DNA from: Gemmatimonadota bacterium | GTDB lineage: Bacteria; Gemmatimonadota; Gemmatimonadetes; Longimicrobiales; Gaopeijiaceae | Length of the DNA stretch: 64,000 nucleotides | Direction: 5' to 3' | Assembly (NCBI GenBank): GCA_027623325.1 | Contig: JAQBXY010000006.1 | Location: 62,001-126,000 of the forward strand | In this document: positions 9,930 through 18,505 of the stretch, one piece after another | Numbering within the stretch: the first letter of the stretch is position 1 | Layout: each line of letters begins with the position of its first letter | The notes under the pieces: model-generated | What the model was told of the DNA's origin: nothing | Databases searched by the model: none | Seen by the model: the letters and a program-made list of their open reading frames with translations, nothing else | Position numbers and translations under genes: made by a program

Positions 9930-10198
9930 GTAGTCCGGTGTGGGAGTCTCGATACGGCTTCAAAGATACTGTCCTGGAAGGCAGGGCGAAGGGGTTGAGC
10001 GTCAGGTCGAGTTCGAGAGGCGAATCTCACGACCGATGTGCTGCGGGTCCGTAACGGGGAGTCGACAGGTGTGGCCGCGACCCCCACGGGGGCAAGGAAC
10101 ATTTGAATTCGTCGCCCGAGCGCCTGCCTGCTACATTATTCTCGATTTTCTGCCTCGGGAGACGAAGTCCTGACGGAAGCTTTCGATCCGAAGGAGAT
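9930..10198. other. Intergenic region between divergent E1 gene and plus-strand operon
   Basis: About 270 bp without a convincing gene. It must contain promoters for both directions. I find no clean -35/-10 pair. AAGGAG at 10191-10196 is a strong ribosome-binding site for the following small gene. Confidence 0.5.
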
Positions 10199-10225
10199 CT
10201 GCCGCTGTACCTGAGAATCGCCGGA

Positions 10226-10465
10226 ATGGCGCTCCGCCGCCCGCGGATGATTCCGTACCTGCTACGCGCTGGCTGGGCGTTCCGGGCCCGCGATTGGTAT
10301 CGTCGACCCCCGTTCGTGCCGGTGCCTCCACGCTCCTATATGGAGTGGCGACTGGAAACGGCGTACGGCGATCCGCATGCGACCCCGACCATCGACGAGT
10401 TGGAGCGGTACCTCATGTGGACGGCGCGCATGCGCGAGCAGATGACCAGGCCAGGTCATGACTAG
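10226..10465 (+). CDS. Small conserved-looking protein of unknown function
   Basis: The ATG at 10226 gives a 79-aa basic protein (MALRRPRMIPYLLRAGWAF, then PPFVPVPPRSYMEWRLETAYGD and ERYLMWTARMREQM). The tryptophan/proline-rich core looks constrained. The true start may be upstream: AAGGAG at 10191-10196 sits 8 bases before an in-frame CTG at 10205, which would add LYLRIAG. The track start (TTG 10103) adds residues that look non-coding. I do not recognise a function. It overlaps the next gene (start 10458), so the two are probably translated together. The short hydrophobic stretch could associate with the membrane. Confidence 0.55.
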   Translation: MALRRPRMIPYLLRAGWAFRARDWYRRPPFVPVPPRSYMEWRLETAYGDPHATPTIDELERYLMWTARMREQMTRPGHD

Positions 10466-10829
10466 GCTTCTGCTTCTCCTCGGCCTGGCGCTCGCGACCT
10501 GGTACTACTTTCCGGAGACACGGGCGATGTTGCTCGATGTGGCGGAGCCCGTCATCGTGCCCGTTATTCGGTTGGGAACGGAAGAGGAGATGGGTCAAGT
10601 GGGTCGACACGTCATGGATCATGAGCGACTGACGGGGCAGCTGCCCGCGGCGTCGGGCTGGCTGGCCTGGCTCGACTACCGCTATCCATCAGCGACCTTG
10701 AAGGAGGATCCCTGGGGCTCCATCTATCAACTCGAGGTATTCAAGGACTCCATCGCGGTCGTGTCATTCGGCCCCGACCGTACCCGCGGGACGGACGACG
10801 ACTTCTGGGTCGTCACCTCCCGAGAGTAG
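10458..10829 (+). CDS. GspG-like (type II secretion pseudopilin C-terminal domain) protein with N-terminal membrane anchor
   Basis: 123 aa. An N-terminal hydrophobic helix (TRLLLLLGLALATWYYF) is followed by a soluble domain ending in KEDPWGSIYQLEVF and VVSFGPDRTRGTDDDFWV. The DPWG...Y and SxGPDxxxGTxDD elements match the C-terminal calcium-binding part of major pseudopilin GspG. The prepilin cleavage motif (G/FTLxE) is absent, so it is not a standard pseudopilin; it may be a membrane-anchored relative. No other secretion genes are in the window. It overlaps the preceding small gene by 8 bases and lies 12 bp before the DedA gene, so it belongs to the same operon. Confidence 0.65.
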   Translation: MTRLLLLLGLALATWYYFPETRAMLLDVAEPVIVPVIRLGTEEEMGQVGRHVMDHERLTGQLPAASGWLAWLDYRYPSATLKEDPWGSIYQLEVFKDSIAVVSFGPDRTRGTDDDFWVVTSRE

Positions 10830-10841
10830 CGAGCTTCTCGC

Positions 10842-11510
10842 GTGGATCTTCTCAACCCCCTTGTCGACCTCCTGCCGGTCTATGGTCCAGGGTTTCTCTT
10901 CGTTCTGGCCATCCTCGAGACTTGTTTCGTAACTGGGCTGGCTGTTCCCTCCGGAGTGATGACTTCGGCCGCCACGGTGTTGGCGCTCGAAGGGCGTCTC
11001 GAGCTACCGGCGGTCGTGGCTGCGGCAGCCGCGGGTGGTTTCCTGGGCGACAGCCTGGGATTCTGGATCGGGCGGGCATGGGGTCGACACGTCATGCTGG
11101 GTGGAGGCAGGTGGGCCAGGATTCTCGGAGCCCGTCAGGGGAAGGTCGATGAGCTGTTTGGGAGACATCCTTTCTACTCAGTCACTTTCGCCCGGCTGAT
11201 CTCGTTCGTACGAACCGTCATGCCGATCTCGGCCGGCATGAGTGGACTGAGCTACCGTCGTTATCTCCTGTACGAGGTGCCCGGACTCGGGATGTGGGTC
11301 GCGATCTATGTCTCGATCGGCATCCTTGCGAACGAGAGTTGGGGGCTTGCGACCCAATTGCTGGGCGTGGGCGGGACGCTGGCGTTCGCGGCGGCGACGG
11401 TCGTCGTGTGGACCGCTCTGCGACGGAGCGGCACCTCTCGTCGAACACGGCGGACCCGACCCTCCGACGGGCCTACGGAATCAGCGGAAGTTTCCAGCGG
11501 AGCACCCTAG
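10842..11510 (+). CDS. DedA family membrane protein (SNARE-associated/VTT domain)
   Basis: 222 aa from GTG 10842. The VTT-type signature is visible: ILETCFVTGLAVPSG near residues 25-40, GGFLGDSLGFWIGRAWG, the long GRHPFYSVTFARLISFVRTVMP stretch with its conserved arginines, AGMSGLSYRRYLLYEVPG, and terminal helices. DedA proteins are inner-membrane proteins now linked to lipid (undecaprenyl phosphate or phospholipid) translocation and membrane-potential maintenance. The stop directly abuts the CoaE start. The C-terminal tail is basic and serine/threonine-rich. Confidence 0.88.
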   Translation: MDLLNPLVDLLPVYGPGFLFVLAILETCFVTGLAVPSGVMTSAATVLALEGRLELPAVVAAAAAGGFLGDSLGFWIGRAWGRHVMLGGGRWARILGARQGKVDELFGRHPFYSVTFARLISFVRTVMPISAGMSGLSYRRYLLYEVPGLGMWVAIYVSIGILANESWGLATQLLGVGGTLAFAAATVVVWTALRRSGTSRRTRRTRPSDGPTESAEVSSGAP

Positions 11511-12770
11511 GTGTTGAGCGTTGCGCTCACCGGGAACGTGGCCGCCGGGAAATCCGCTGTGGCCGCCCGTTGGGCCGAAGTCGGAGTACCAGTCATCAGC
11601 GCGGATCAGCTCGCGCGGGAGGCGGTCGTTCCGGGGAGCACGGGCCTCAGGGCCGTCACGGAGGCGTTCGGACCGGATGTGCTCGCGGTCGACGGATCCC
11701 TCGATCGAGGCCGCTTGCGCGACGTAGTGTTCAACGATCCGACGGCGCGACAGCGCCTAGAGGACATCCTGCACCCCATGATCTGGCAACTGCGGGATCG
11801 CTGGCTAAACGAGCGCCGCGCCGAAGGTGCGTCGCTCGTCGTCTCGGAGATCCCGCTCCTGTTCGAGACGGGTCGCACGGCGGACTTCGACGCCGTGGTG
11901 CTCATCGACGCGCCCGTCTCCCTTCGCCGGGCCAGGCTCGTATCGGACCGTGGCATCGGCGGCGAGGAGGCCGATCGTATGATCGCCGCGCAGCTGGACC
12001 CAGAGGCGAAACGGTCGGCCTCGGACTTCGTCGTCGACAACGACGGCAGTCGCGAAGATTTGATCGAAGAGGCGGACGCGGTCCTCGCTGTACTCCGCGA
12101 GCGAGCAGGGCAGTCTACGATGAGAATCGACATGCATCTCCACACGGCCGGTTCGTGGGACTGCCTGTCCGACCCAGAGTTCGTCCTCGCCGCAGCGATG
12201 GAGCGGGGGTACGGACGCATCGCCATCACCGATCACAACCGACTCGAAGTCGCGCTTCGTATGGCGGAGGCCCATCCCGATCGAATCATTCCGGGGGAGG
12301 AGGTGAAGACCGCCGAAGGGATCGATGTGATCGGACTCTATCTGACGGCGGAGATCCCCAAGGGCACCCCGGCCGAGGAGACCATCGGTCAGATCAGGGC
12401 TCAGGGTGGCATCCCCTATTTGCCCCACCCTTTTGCCGGGGGGAAGGGTGGGGGTGGCAAGTACGCGGAAACGCTTGGTCCGTTGTGTGATGTGATCGAG
12501 GTCTTCAACGCACGGCTGCATTCGGTGAACGCCAATCGGAGAGCACAGGAGCTTGCCGCGCGACTCGGCAAGCTTGGTGGTGCGGGCTCGGACGCCCACA
12601 CGATCGGAGAGGTTGGGAACGCCTTCGTCGACCTTCCGCCCCACCCGAATCGACCCGAGGCGTTGAGGGCTGCCCTGCGGACCGCACGTGTGGGAGGCAG
12701 CGAAGCTTCGAGGGCGGTCCACCTGGCGTCCACGTGGGCGAAGCTGAGGAAGCGGCTTCCGGGTGGCTAA
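11511..12770 (+). CDS. coaE: Dephospho-CoA kinase fused to a PHP-domain phosphoesterase
   Basis: 419 aa, about twice the size of CoaE. Residues 1-200 are dephospho-CoA kinase: P-loop ALTGNVAAGKS, ISADQLAREAVVPG, and SEIPLLFETG. It would catalyse the final ATP-dependent step of CoA synthesis. Residues 204-419 are a PHP domain with metal ligands in IDMHLHTAG, AITDHNRLE, GEEVKTAEG, YLPHPF and AGSDAHT, resembling PHP phosphoesterases of the TrpH/PolX type. There is no stop between the parts. An in-frame ATG at 12120 lies exactly at the junction, so separate translation of the PHP part is possible, though its upstream AGCAGGGCAG is only a modest ribosome-binding site. The upstream DedA gene abuts and the DHH gene overlaps. 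Confidence 0.87.
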   Translation: MLSVALTGNVAAGKSAVAARWAEVGVPVISADQLAREAVVPGSTGLRAVTEAFGPDVLAVDGSLDRGRLRDVVFNDPTARQRLEDILHPMIWQLRDRWLNERRAEGASLVVSEIPLLFETGRTADFDAVVLIDAPVSLRRARLVSDRGIGGEEADRMIAAQLDPEAKRSASDFVVDNDGSREDLIEEADAVLAVLRERAGQSTMRIDMHLHTAGSWDCLSDPEFVLAAAMERGYGRIAITDHNRLEVALRMAEAHPDRIIPGEEVKTAEGIDVIGLYLTAEIPKGTPAEETIGQIRAQGGIPYLPHPFAGGKGGGGKYAETLGPLCDVIEVFNARLHSVNANRRAQELAARLGKLGGAGSDAHTIGEVGNAFVDLPPHPNRPEALRAALRTARVGGSEASRAVHLASTWAKLRKRLPGG

Positions 12771-13917
12771 GGAGTCTGGGGAACCAAGGTCGGTAGCGGG
12801 CCGACCCCTGACCGCGGTAGCTTTGCCGTACCGGTCGACACCGAGCGACCGGACTCCACGCCTCCAGGGTCAGGAACGTTTCTTGAGCTATCGAACGCCT
12901 TCGCACCGTGCGGCGGCGGTCAACGAAACCCGGAATGCACTTCTGGCATCCCGGTGCGCGATTCTGACCACCCACCTGAACGCCGACGGCGATGGCGCCG
13001 GCTCCCAAGCGGCGATCGCTTCGTGGCTCCGCGCCAACGGGACCGAAGCCTGGATCATCAATCCGACCGCCTTTCCGGACGGCTTGCGCTTCCTCGTCGA
13101 GAGGAATGAGTGGATCGTCCCGGTGGGCTCCAGGCGAGCGCGCGAGCTGTGTGAGACCGCCGATCTGGCGGTGGTGCTCGATACCGGCGAGGTGCCGCGC
13201 ATCGGACGGGTGCATGAGATGATTCGCGATGTGTCCACCGTGGTCATCGATCACCACCCGGTCGGCGACCACGCCATCGGCGGAGTCTCGCTGCGAGACA
13301 CGACCGCCTGTGCCACTGGCGAGCTCGTCTACGATGTGATTCTGGCGGCGAACGGCCCTTGGACGGACCAAGTGGCCCAGGGCATCTATGTCGGGATCCT
13401 CACCGACACCGGTGGCTTTCGGTTCGAGAACGCGACGGCTGGCTGCCACCGCGTCGTCGCAGAGGTCATCGAGCGCGGGGTCGAACCGGAGGCGATGCAC
13501 GAGCGGATCTACGGTTCGTCGCCCCTGCGCCGGTACCAGGTGCTTCGCTTCGCGCTCGAATCGCTCGAGCACGATTCCGACTCCGGTGTGTCGTGGATGG
13601 TGATTCCCCGGGAGCGGTACGAGGAGTTCGGCGCGACGGCGGAAGACCTTGAGGGCATCGTCGACATTCCGCGTTCGATTTCCGGCACCGAAGTCGGCCT
13701 TCTGTTCCGGAGCACCACGGGCGGTGATGTGAAGATCTCCTTTCGCTCCAATGGGCTGGTCGACGTCAACGCGCTTGCCCGTCGGTTCAACGGAGGTGGG
13801 CACGTGAAGGCATCGGGGGCAATGGTCCCCGGGCCGATGGAACGGGCGATGGGCGAAGTGCTGGAGGCGACCCGGGCCGCAGTGGCCAAAGTAAGAGTCA
13901 AGGGAGCCGGTCGTTGA
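12763..13917 (+). CDS. nrnA: DHH/DHHA1 phosphoesterase, NrnA-like (oligoribonuclease/pAp phosphatase)
   Basis: The product has DHH-family motifs: THLNADGDGAGSQ (motif I), VVLDTGEVPRIG (II), VIDHHPVGDH (III, the DHH core), GILTDTGGFRFENAT (IV), and a DHHA1 end with NGGGHVKASGA. NrnA-type enzymes degrade short RNA oligonucleotides and dephosphorylate 3'-phosphoadenosine 5'-phosphate using manganese. The track start (GTG 12763, overlapping the CoaE-PHP stop) adds about 40 residues that look unconserved. A TTG at 12883 preceded by AGGAA six bases upstream gives the normal family length and may be the true start. It is followed by an overlapping TTGA start. Confidence 0.87.
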   Translation: MAKESGEPRSVAGRPLTAVALPYRSTPSDRTPRLQGQERFLSYRTPSHRAAAVNETRNALLASRCAILTTHLNADGDGAGSQAAIASWLRANGTEAWIINPTAFPDGLRFLVERNEWIVPVGSRRARELCETADLAVVLDTGEVPRIGRVHEMIRDVSTVVIDHHPVGDHAIGGVSLRDTTACATGELVYDVILAANGPWTDQVAQGIYVGILTDTGGFRFENATAGCHRVVAEVIERGVEPEAMHERIYGSSPLRRYQVLRFALESLEHDSDSGVSWMVIPRERYEEFGATAEDLEGIVDIPRSISGTEVGLLFRSTTGGDVKISFRSNGLVDVNALARRFNGGGHVKASGAMVPGPMERAMGEVLEATRAAVAKVRVKGAGR

Positions 13918-14348
13918 GCACGTCGGGACCCCACAAGGACGTCGACCCGGGCGTGCCCGAGGCCCTTCCGCGGATGTTGATCCGCCTACGGGATCGGCTC
14001 GGGGTCGAGACCATCGATCGGCTCTGGATCTTTCCTCCGGTTCGGCGAGGGAGGCGTGAACAAGGGCTCGTCGCCGTCAGCACGTTTCAGGTCGGCGAGG
14101 AACGCAGGAGCATGGTTACCGTCGCCTACAATGCGGAGCACACGGGGACGGGCATCACCGTAGAGCCTTCGTTTACACGTGAGGGGGAAGCACCTGCGGA
14201 ACTCTTCCCGGGAGTCATGGAAGGGGTCGTGCGACGTGGCGGTGAAGAAAAAGGGGAACCGCGAGAGGTCGAGATCGATGCGTCAGCGGAACGCTTTGAA
14301 GAGTTGATTGCAGAGTACGACGACGTATTCCTGGCGAGAGAATTGTGA
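13914..14348 (+). CDS. Conserved-looking hypothetical protein in fur operon
   Basis: 144 aa from a TTG overlapping the previous stop (TTGA). The body reads as a soluble alpha/beta protein: LIRLRDRLGVETIDRLWIFPPVRRGRREQGLVAV, then VTVAYNAEHTG and a C-terminal acidic helix FEELIAEYDDVFLAREL. No motif is recognised and no membrane segment or signal peptide is present. The overlap on both sides (next start GTGA at 14345) makes it a firm member of the operon. It might be a small adaptor or metabolic protein, but I cannot assign a function. Confidence 0.7.
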   Translation: MSTSGPHKDVDPGVPEALPRMLIRLRDRLGVETIDRLWIFPPVRRGRREQGLVAVSTFQVGEERRSMVTVAYNAEHTGTGITVEPSFTREGEAPAELFPGVMEGVVRRGGEEKGEPREVEIDASAERFEELIAEYDDVFLAREL

Positions 14349-14845
14349 CCACGGAACAAGCGTCGTCTCCGTTCATACGGCTGTTCTCACGTTACCTCCG
14401 GGACCTCGGTCTTCCCGTAACTCACCAGCGGGAGGCTGTTGCACAGGTGGTCATCGCATCCGACGGGCACCTTTCAGTCGATGACATCGAGGGAGCGCTT
14501 CGGGCCGGTGGTGAACGAATCGGCAAGGCGACGATCTACCGAACGCTGGATCTTCTGGTCCGCAGCCGGCTCGTAGAGGAACACGACTTCGGAGAGGGTT
14601 TCAAACGCTACGAGCATCGGCTCTCGAACAACCCCATCCACGAACACATGATCTGTGTGGAATGCGGGACCGTGACCGAATTCGAGAGCAACGAGTTGTA
14701 CCGTGTCGAGAATCGGGTGCGAACGGAGCATGGCTTCCTGCCCGTTCGGAGACGCCTGGAGATCTATGGCCTCTGCAAGGACTGCCAGGACGCGGGGGTC
14801 GAGTTGACCAAAGAAGGCCTCATCTGTCCCATTGAAATCGCGTAG
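14345..14845 (+). CDS. fur: Fur family metal-dependent transcriptional regulator
   Basis: 166 aa from GTG 14345 (overlap with the previous stop). An N-terminal winged helix (LPVTHQREAVAQVV, GERIGKATIYRTLDLLVRSRLVEE) is followed by the metal-binding dimerisation domain with HEHMICVECGTVTEF and a second CxxC in GLCKDCQD. Both CxxC pairs of the structural zinc site are present, and HEHMIC carries the usual metal-site histidines. Fur-family members sense iron, zinc, manganese or peroxide; the subtype cannot be told from this sequence. Its place inside an operon with coaE, nrnA and agmatinase genes gives no direct clue to the regulon. Confidence 0.9.
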   Translation: MTTEQASSPFIRLFSRYLRDLGLPVTHQREAVAQVVIASDGHLSVDDIEGALRAGGERIGKATIYRTLDLLVRSRLVEEHDFGEGFKRYEHRLSNNPIHEHMICVECGTVTEFESNELYRVENRVRTEHGFLPVRRRLEIYGLCKDCQDAGVELTKEGLICPIEIA

Positions 14846-14859
14846 AGATCGAGTTTCGC

Positions 14860-15837
14860 ATGCCCAACCGTCACGACCCCGACGCAGCAGGCCGAGGATC
14901 GGAAAAGGTGCGCCCGCATAGTGTCCCAAGTGGGCTAGGCGACCTCCCGTGGGAGCTGCCGCATACCTTCCTCGGTCTGGATGAGCCTGCGGACAGCTTT
15001 GAACGGGCAGACGCCATCCTCCTCCCCGTTCCCTACGAGTCCACCACCTCATGGGGAGGTGGCACCCGCCGAGGTCCGGCGGGCATCCTGTCCGCGTCAC
15101 GGTATGTCGAGTTGTACGACCAGGAGTTCGACTGCGAGCCTGGTGCCCGACTTTCGATCCATACGCTCCCGGCCATCGAGTTGACCCGAGCCGGCGCGAC
15201 TCCTGCCATGCAGGAGTTGCAGGAGGTATATGGCCGCGTGGCCGATGCCGCGGGAGATCGATTCGTGCTCATGCTGGGAGGAGAACATTCGGTGTCGTCT
15301 CCAGCGATTCTGGCGCAGGCCGAGCGGCACTCCGATCGGATCTCGGTGCTGCAGATGGACGCGCACGCGGATCTGAGGGGCGAATACGAAGGCACAGCGA
15401 ACTCCCACGCATCGGCGATGGCGCGGGTACTGGACCGGGCCGATGTGGTCGGCGTCGGTCTACGTGCCGTGAGTCAGGAGGAGGTGGACGTTTCGCGCGC
15501 TTCCACAGCGTCGACACTCATCTGGGCCGACGAAATGTGGGAGAATGACGCGTGGATGGATCGAGCGCTCGAGGCGTTGGGCCCCAAGGTCTATCTCACG
15601 TTCGACGTGGACTACTTCGATTCGTCGCTCGTTCCCTCCACCGGGACTCCTGAGCCCGGAGGCGGTGATTGGTATCGGACGTTGCGCTTCCTGAAGCGGG
15701 TCTTCGCCGAGCGAGAGGTCATCGCCGCGGACATCGTGGAACTGGCGCCCGTTCCGGGGCTGAACGCACCGGACTTCCTCGTCGCCAAGCTGGCATACAA
15801 GCTGATTTCCTACCGCTTTCAAGCCCGGCTCACCTGA
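14860..15837 (+). CDS. speB: Agmatinase / ureohydrolase
   Basis: 325 aa with the manganese-cluster motifs of ureohydrolases: MLGGEHSVSSP, QMDAHADLRGEYEG with NSHASAM, and LTFDVDYFDSSLVPSTGTPEPGG. The N-terminal part includes the usual DAILLPVPYESTTSWGGGTRRGP segment. Agmatinase hydrolyses agmatine to putrescine and urea in the arginine decarboxylase route to polyamines. Guanidinobutyrase or another ureohydrolase activity cannot be excluded. It starts 14 bp after fur and is the last gene of the operon before a 113-bp gap containing inverted repeats. Confidence 0.88.
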   Translation: MPNRHDPDAAGRGSEKVRPHSVPSGLGDLPWELPHTFLGLDEPADSFERADAILLPVPYESTTSWGGGTRRGPAGILSASRYVELYDQEFDCEPGARLSIHTLPAIELTRAGATPAMQELQEVYGRVADAAGDRFVLMLGGEHSVSSPAILAQAERHSDRISVLQMDAHADLRGEYEGTANSHASAMARVLDRADVVGVGLRAVSQEEVDVSRASTASTLIWADEMWENDAWMDRALEALGPKVYLTFDVDYFDSSLVPSTGTPEPGGGDWYRTLRFLKRVFAEREVIAADIVELAPVPGLNAPDFLVAKLAYKLISYRFQARLT

Positions 15838-15900
15838 CCGGGAAGGTTGGGTTCGTTCAAGACGTCCCATTCGGACGGACATAGGTTCATGAGGGTCAGG

Positions 15901-15929
15901 GCGTTCGCAGGGGCGAACGTCTCGTTCGC
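15901..15929 (+). repeat. Overlapping inverted repeats ahead of the ADOP permease gene
   Basis: Three related segments lie in 29 bases: GCGTTCGC (15901-15908), GCGAACG (15913-15919) and CGTTCGC (15923-15929). The middle one can pair with either neighbour, giving two mutually exclusive hairpins 20-50 bases before the ADOP start. This could be an operator or a leader switch; no terminator T-run follows. Confidence 0.45.
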
Positions 15930-15950
15930 AAACAGGGGAGGGAGGGTGCC

Positions 15951-18395
15951 ATGATGAGAACCGTGCGACTTACGGTACGGAGTCTGCTTAGGACTCCTGG
16001 ATATACGGTTGCATTCGTTCTGACCCTGGGTCTGGGAATCGGTCTGAACACGGCGATTTTCAGCGTCATCAACGGTGTGTTACTGTCACCGCTCCCGTAT
16101 CCCGACGCGGATCGCATCGTGTATCTCAAGCAGCCCCTGCTGGCGGCTGGCGTGGACAACACTCGGTTCTCCTTCGAAGAAGTCCAGGACTACCGCGAGC
16201 AGTCGCAGACACTCGATCAGTTCGTAGAGTACGGCGACTGGACCTTCACCGTCGTCGGTGATGAGGATCCGCACCGAGCGGTCGGTGGGCTGGTCACGGC
16301 GAACTACTTCGAGGTGCTCGCGATCAACCCGGCGGTGGGTCGTTCCCTCGGTCGTCAGGACGACGGTCAGGGGGCAGAACCGGTCATGGTTCTCACGCAC
16401 GACTACTGGACTCGCGTGTTCGGCGCGGACCCGGACGTCATCGGTACAACCGTCCGACTCTATGCGTTCTCCGCGCCGAAAGTCACGCGTATCGTCGGGG
16501 TCCTCGAGCCCGGGACGCACTACACGGAAACTCGGAAGCAGGACTTCTTCGTCAACTACGCGACGAACGACCACTATATCAGTGCGACGATGCAGGACGC
16601 TCGGAACCATCGCATGACGGACGTCTTCGCTCGCCTCAAGCCGGGCCAGTCGCCGGCGGCTGCGCAGGCCGAACTCGAGTCCCTGCACGGCGCGATGCGC
16701 GCGGCGTACGCAGGTGCCTATCCTCCGCACCTGGAGATGCGGATCCAAGCCACGCTGTGGCAGGACGAACTCACCAGCGAGGCTCGTCCGACGCTCATCG
16801 TCTTGATGGGAACCGTGGCGCTCGTCCTTCTTCTCGCGTGCGCGAATGTCGCGAATCTCACGCTCACGAGGATCGTGCGGCGGGAGCGCGAGCTCACCGT
16901 GCGAGCGGCGCTTGGGGCCGGTCGAACCGCCCTGCGGAATCAACTCCTGACCGAGAACCTGATCCTCTCGCTAGCTGGGGCAGGGTTGGGACTCGTGCTC
17001 GCCGTCTTCGGCATGGAGCTTCTGGTCGAGTATGCGAACCGCTTCACGGTTCGGACCGGCGAGATCGGCATTGACCTTCCCGTACTCGGCTTCACCATAG
17101 TCGTGGCCGTCGTCGTGGCCGTCCTACTCGCCTGGGCTCCGTCACTCCCGAGTGTCCACAGCCTCGGCAACGCCGCCGGCGCGGCCGGAGGAGCGCGAGG
17201 CGGGGTAGGACTCTCTCGAAAGTACGTCCAGAACGGACTCGTCGTGAGCCAGCTGGTCCTTTCGTTCACCTTGCTGATCGGCGCAGGGCTGATGGTGCGC
17301 AGCCTCATCAATCTGACGCAGGTGGATACCGGGCTCGCCTACGAGAACGTGGTCACCATGCAGGCGCCGAACATCACCGGACTCGATGCCGCGGAGGACC
17401 TGATCCTGATGGACCGCGTGGTTGAGGAGATCGGAAGCTTCCCGGGAGTCAGGGCCGCAGCGTACGCGTCCCGGGCCCCGTTCGAGGTCGTTACCCTGCA
17501 ACAGCGCAACTTCCGGGTCGAGGATCTCGCGGAAGAGGGCCTCGCGTCGCCGATGATGCAGGTCAACACGGTTTCTCCCGACTACTTCGGTACCGTTGGG
17601 GTGCCCATGGTTCAGGGACGAGTCTTCCTCTCAACGGACGTTGCGGGAGACGAACCCGTAGCCATCATCAACGAACGCATGGCGATGGACCTCTTCGGGA
17701 ATGAGAGCCCGATCAATCGCCGGATCTCGGGGCAGCAGTTCAATGGTGAATGGGGCGAGTGGAACCGGATTGTGGGGGTTGCCGCGAACACACGTGAATA
17801 CGGTCTGGCAGTAGAGGGCGCACATACGATCTATCTACCCGCAGCACAGGGCTTCCCGGGCCCCGCGATCATAGTAGCTACGGCCGGCGAGCCGGGACCG
17901 GTGGCGCGCCGCGTGAGCGAGATCGTGAAGGGACTGGATGCCGACCGGCCTGTCGACAACGTTGCGACGCTCACCGAGTTGCGGACCGAGGACATCGCTG
18001 CGAACCGTCTGAACGCAGCGCTCTTCTCTGCCTTCGCGGTACTCGCCCTCCTGATTGCGGCGATCGGTGTACTCGGCGTCCTCGCCTTCGCCGTCAGCCA
18101 GCGTACACGAGAGTTCGGAGTCCGGATGGCGCTCGGAGCGCAGCAGCGACAAGTGCTCGGAATGGTCTTGCGCGAGGGTGCCATCCTGGCAGGTGCGGCG
18201 CTCGTCATCGGTGTTTTGGCCGCTCGCGCTCTGTCCGGCTTCCTCGTGGAACTCCTGTACGAAGTGAACGGGACAGACCCGGCAACCTATGCGGGTGTCG
18301 GCTTGGTGTTGGCCACGGTGGCGATCGTCGCCTCGTATGTGCCGGCAAGGCGGGCCACGAGGGTGGAACCGATCGCGGCGCTCCGTTCGGAATAG
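15951..18395 (+). CDS. MacB-like ABC transporter permease of the ADOP type
   Basis: 814 aa. It has the typical start VRLTVRSLLRTPGYTVAFVLTLGLGIGLNTAIFSVINGVLLSPLPY, a MacB periplasmic core domain (about 60-260), a FtsX-type membrane block (about 280-410), a second duplicated periplasmic region (about 440-660) and a final FtsX block with SQRTREFGVRMALGAQQRQVLGMV, ending VPARRATRVEPIAALRSE. This duplicated architecture is the acidobacterial duplicated orphan permease family, also common in Gemmatimonadota and usually without an adjacent ATPase, as here. Substrate is unknown. A strong terminator follows. Confidence 0.88.
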   Translation: MMRTVRLTVRSLLRTPGYTVAFVLTLGLGIGLNTAIFSVINGVLLSPLPYPDADRIVYLKQPLLAAGVDNTRFSFEEVQDYREQSQTLDQFVEYGDWTFTVVGDEDPHRAVGGLVTANYFEVLAINPAVGRSLGRQDDGQGAEPVMVLTHDYWTRVFGADPDVIGTTVRLYAFSAPKVTRIVGVLEPGTHYTETRKQDFFVNYATNDHYISATMQDARNHRMTDVFARLKPGQSPAAAQAELESLHGAMRAAYAGAYPPHLEMRIQATLWQDELTSEARPTLIVLMGTVALVLLLACANVANLTLTRIVRRERELTVRAALGAGRTALRNQLLTENLILSLAGAGLGLVLAVFGMELLVEYANRFTVRTGEIGIDLPVLGFTIVVAVVVAVLLAWAPSLPSVHSLGNAAGAAGGARGGVGLSRKYVQNGLVVSQLVLSFTLLIGAGLMVRSLINLTQVDTGLAYENVVTMQAPNITGLDAAEDLILMDRVVEEIGSFPGVRAAAYASRAPFEVVTLQQRNFRVEDLAEEGLASPMMQVNTVSPDYFGTVGVPMVQGRVFLSTDVAGDEPVAIINERMAMDLFGNESPINRRISGQQFNGEWGEWNRIVGVAANTREYGLAVEGAHTIYLPAAQGFPGPAIIVATAGEPGPVARRVSEIVKGLDADRPVDNVATLTELRTEDIAANRLNAALFSAFAVLALLIAAIGVLGVLAFAVSQRTREFGVRMALGAQQRQVLGMVLREGAILAGAALVIGVLAARALSGFLVELLYEVNGTDPATYAGVGLVLATVAIVASYVPARRATRVEPIAALRSE

Positions 18396-18421
18396 CCTCG
18401 GGCCTAGCAGCTTGCCCCTGA

Positions 18422-18461
18422 GTGGGCGTCTCTCGACCTTCAGGGGGACGCCCACCTTTTT
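18422..18461 (+). terminator. Rho-independent terminator after ADOP permease gene
   Basis: A perfect 9-bp stem, GTGGGCGTC (18422-18430) with GACGCCCAC (18447-18455), is followed by C and TTTTT at 18457-18461. Confidence 0.9.
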
Positions 18462-18505
18462 ATTGACACCGCCCTCACCGCGGTGCGCGCCGGACGGACC
18501 CGTTG

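Noticed and set aside
12505-13803. 432-aa minus-strand ORF antisense to the DHH gene
   Set aside because: Shadow frame; the plus-strand frame has all DHH/DHHA1 motifs.
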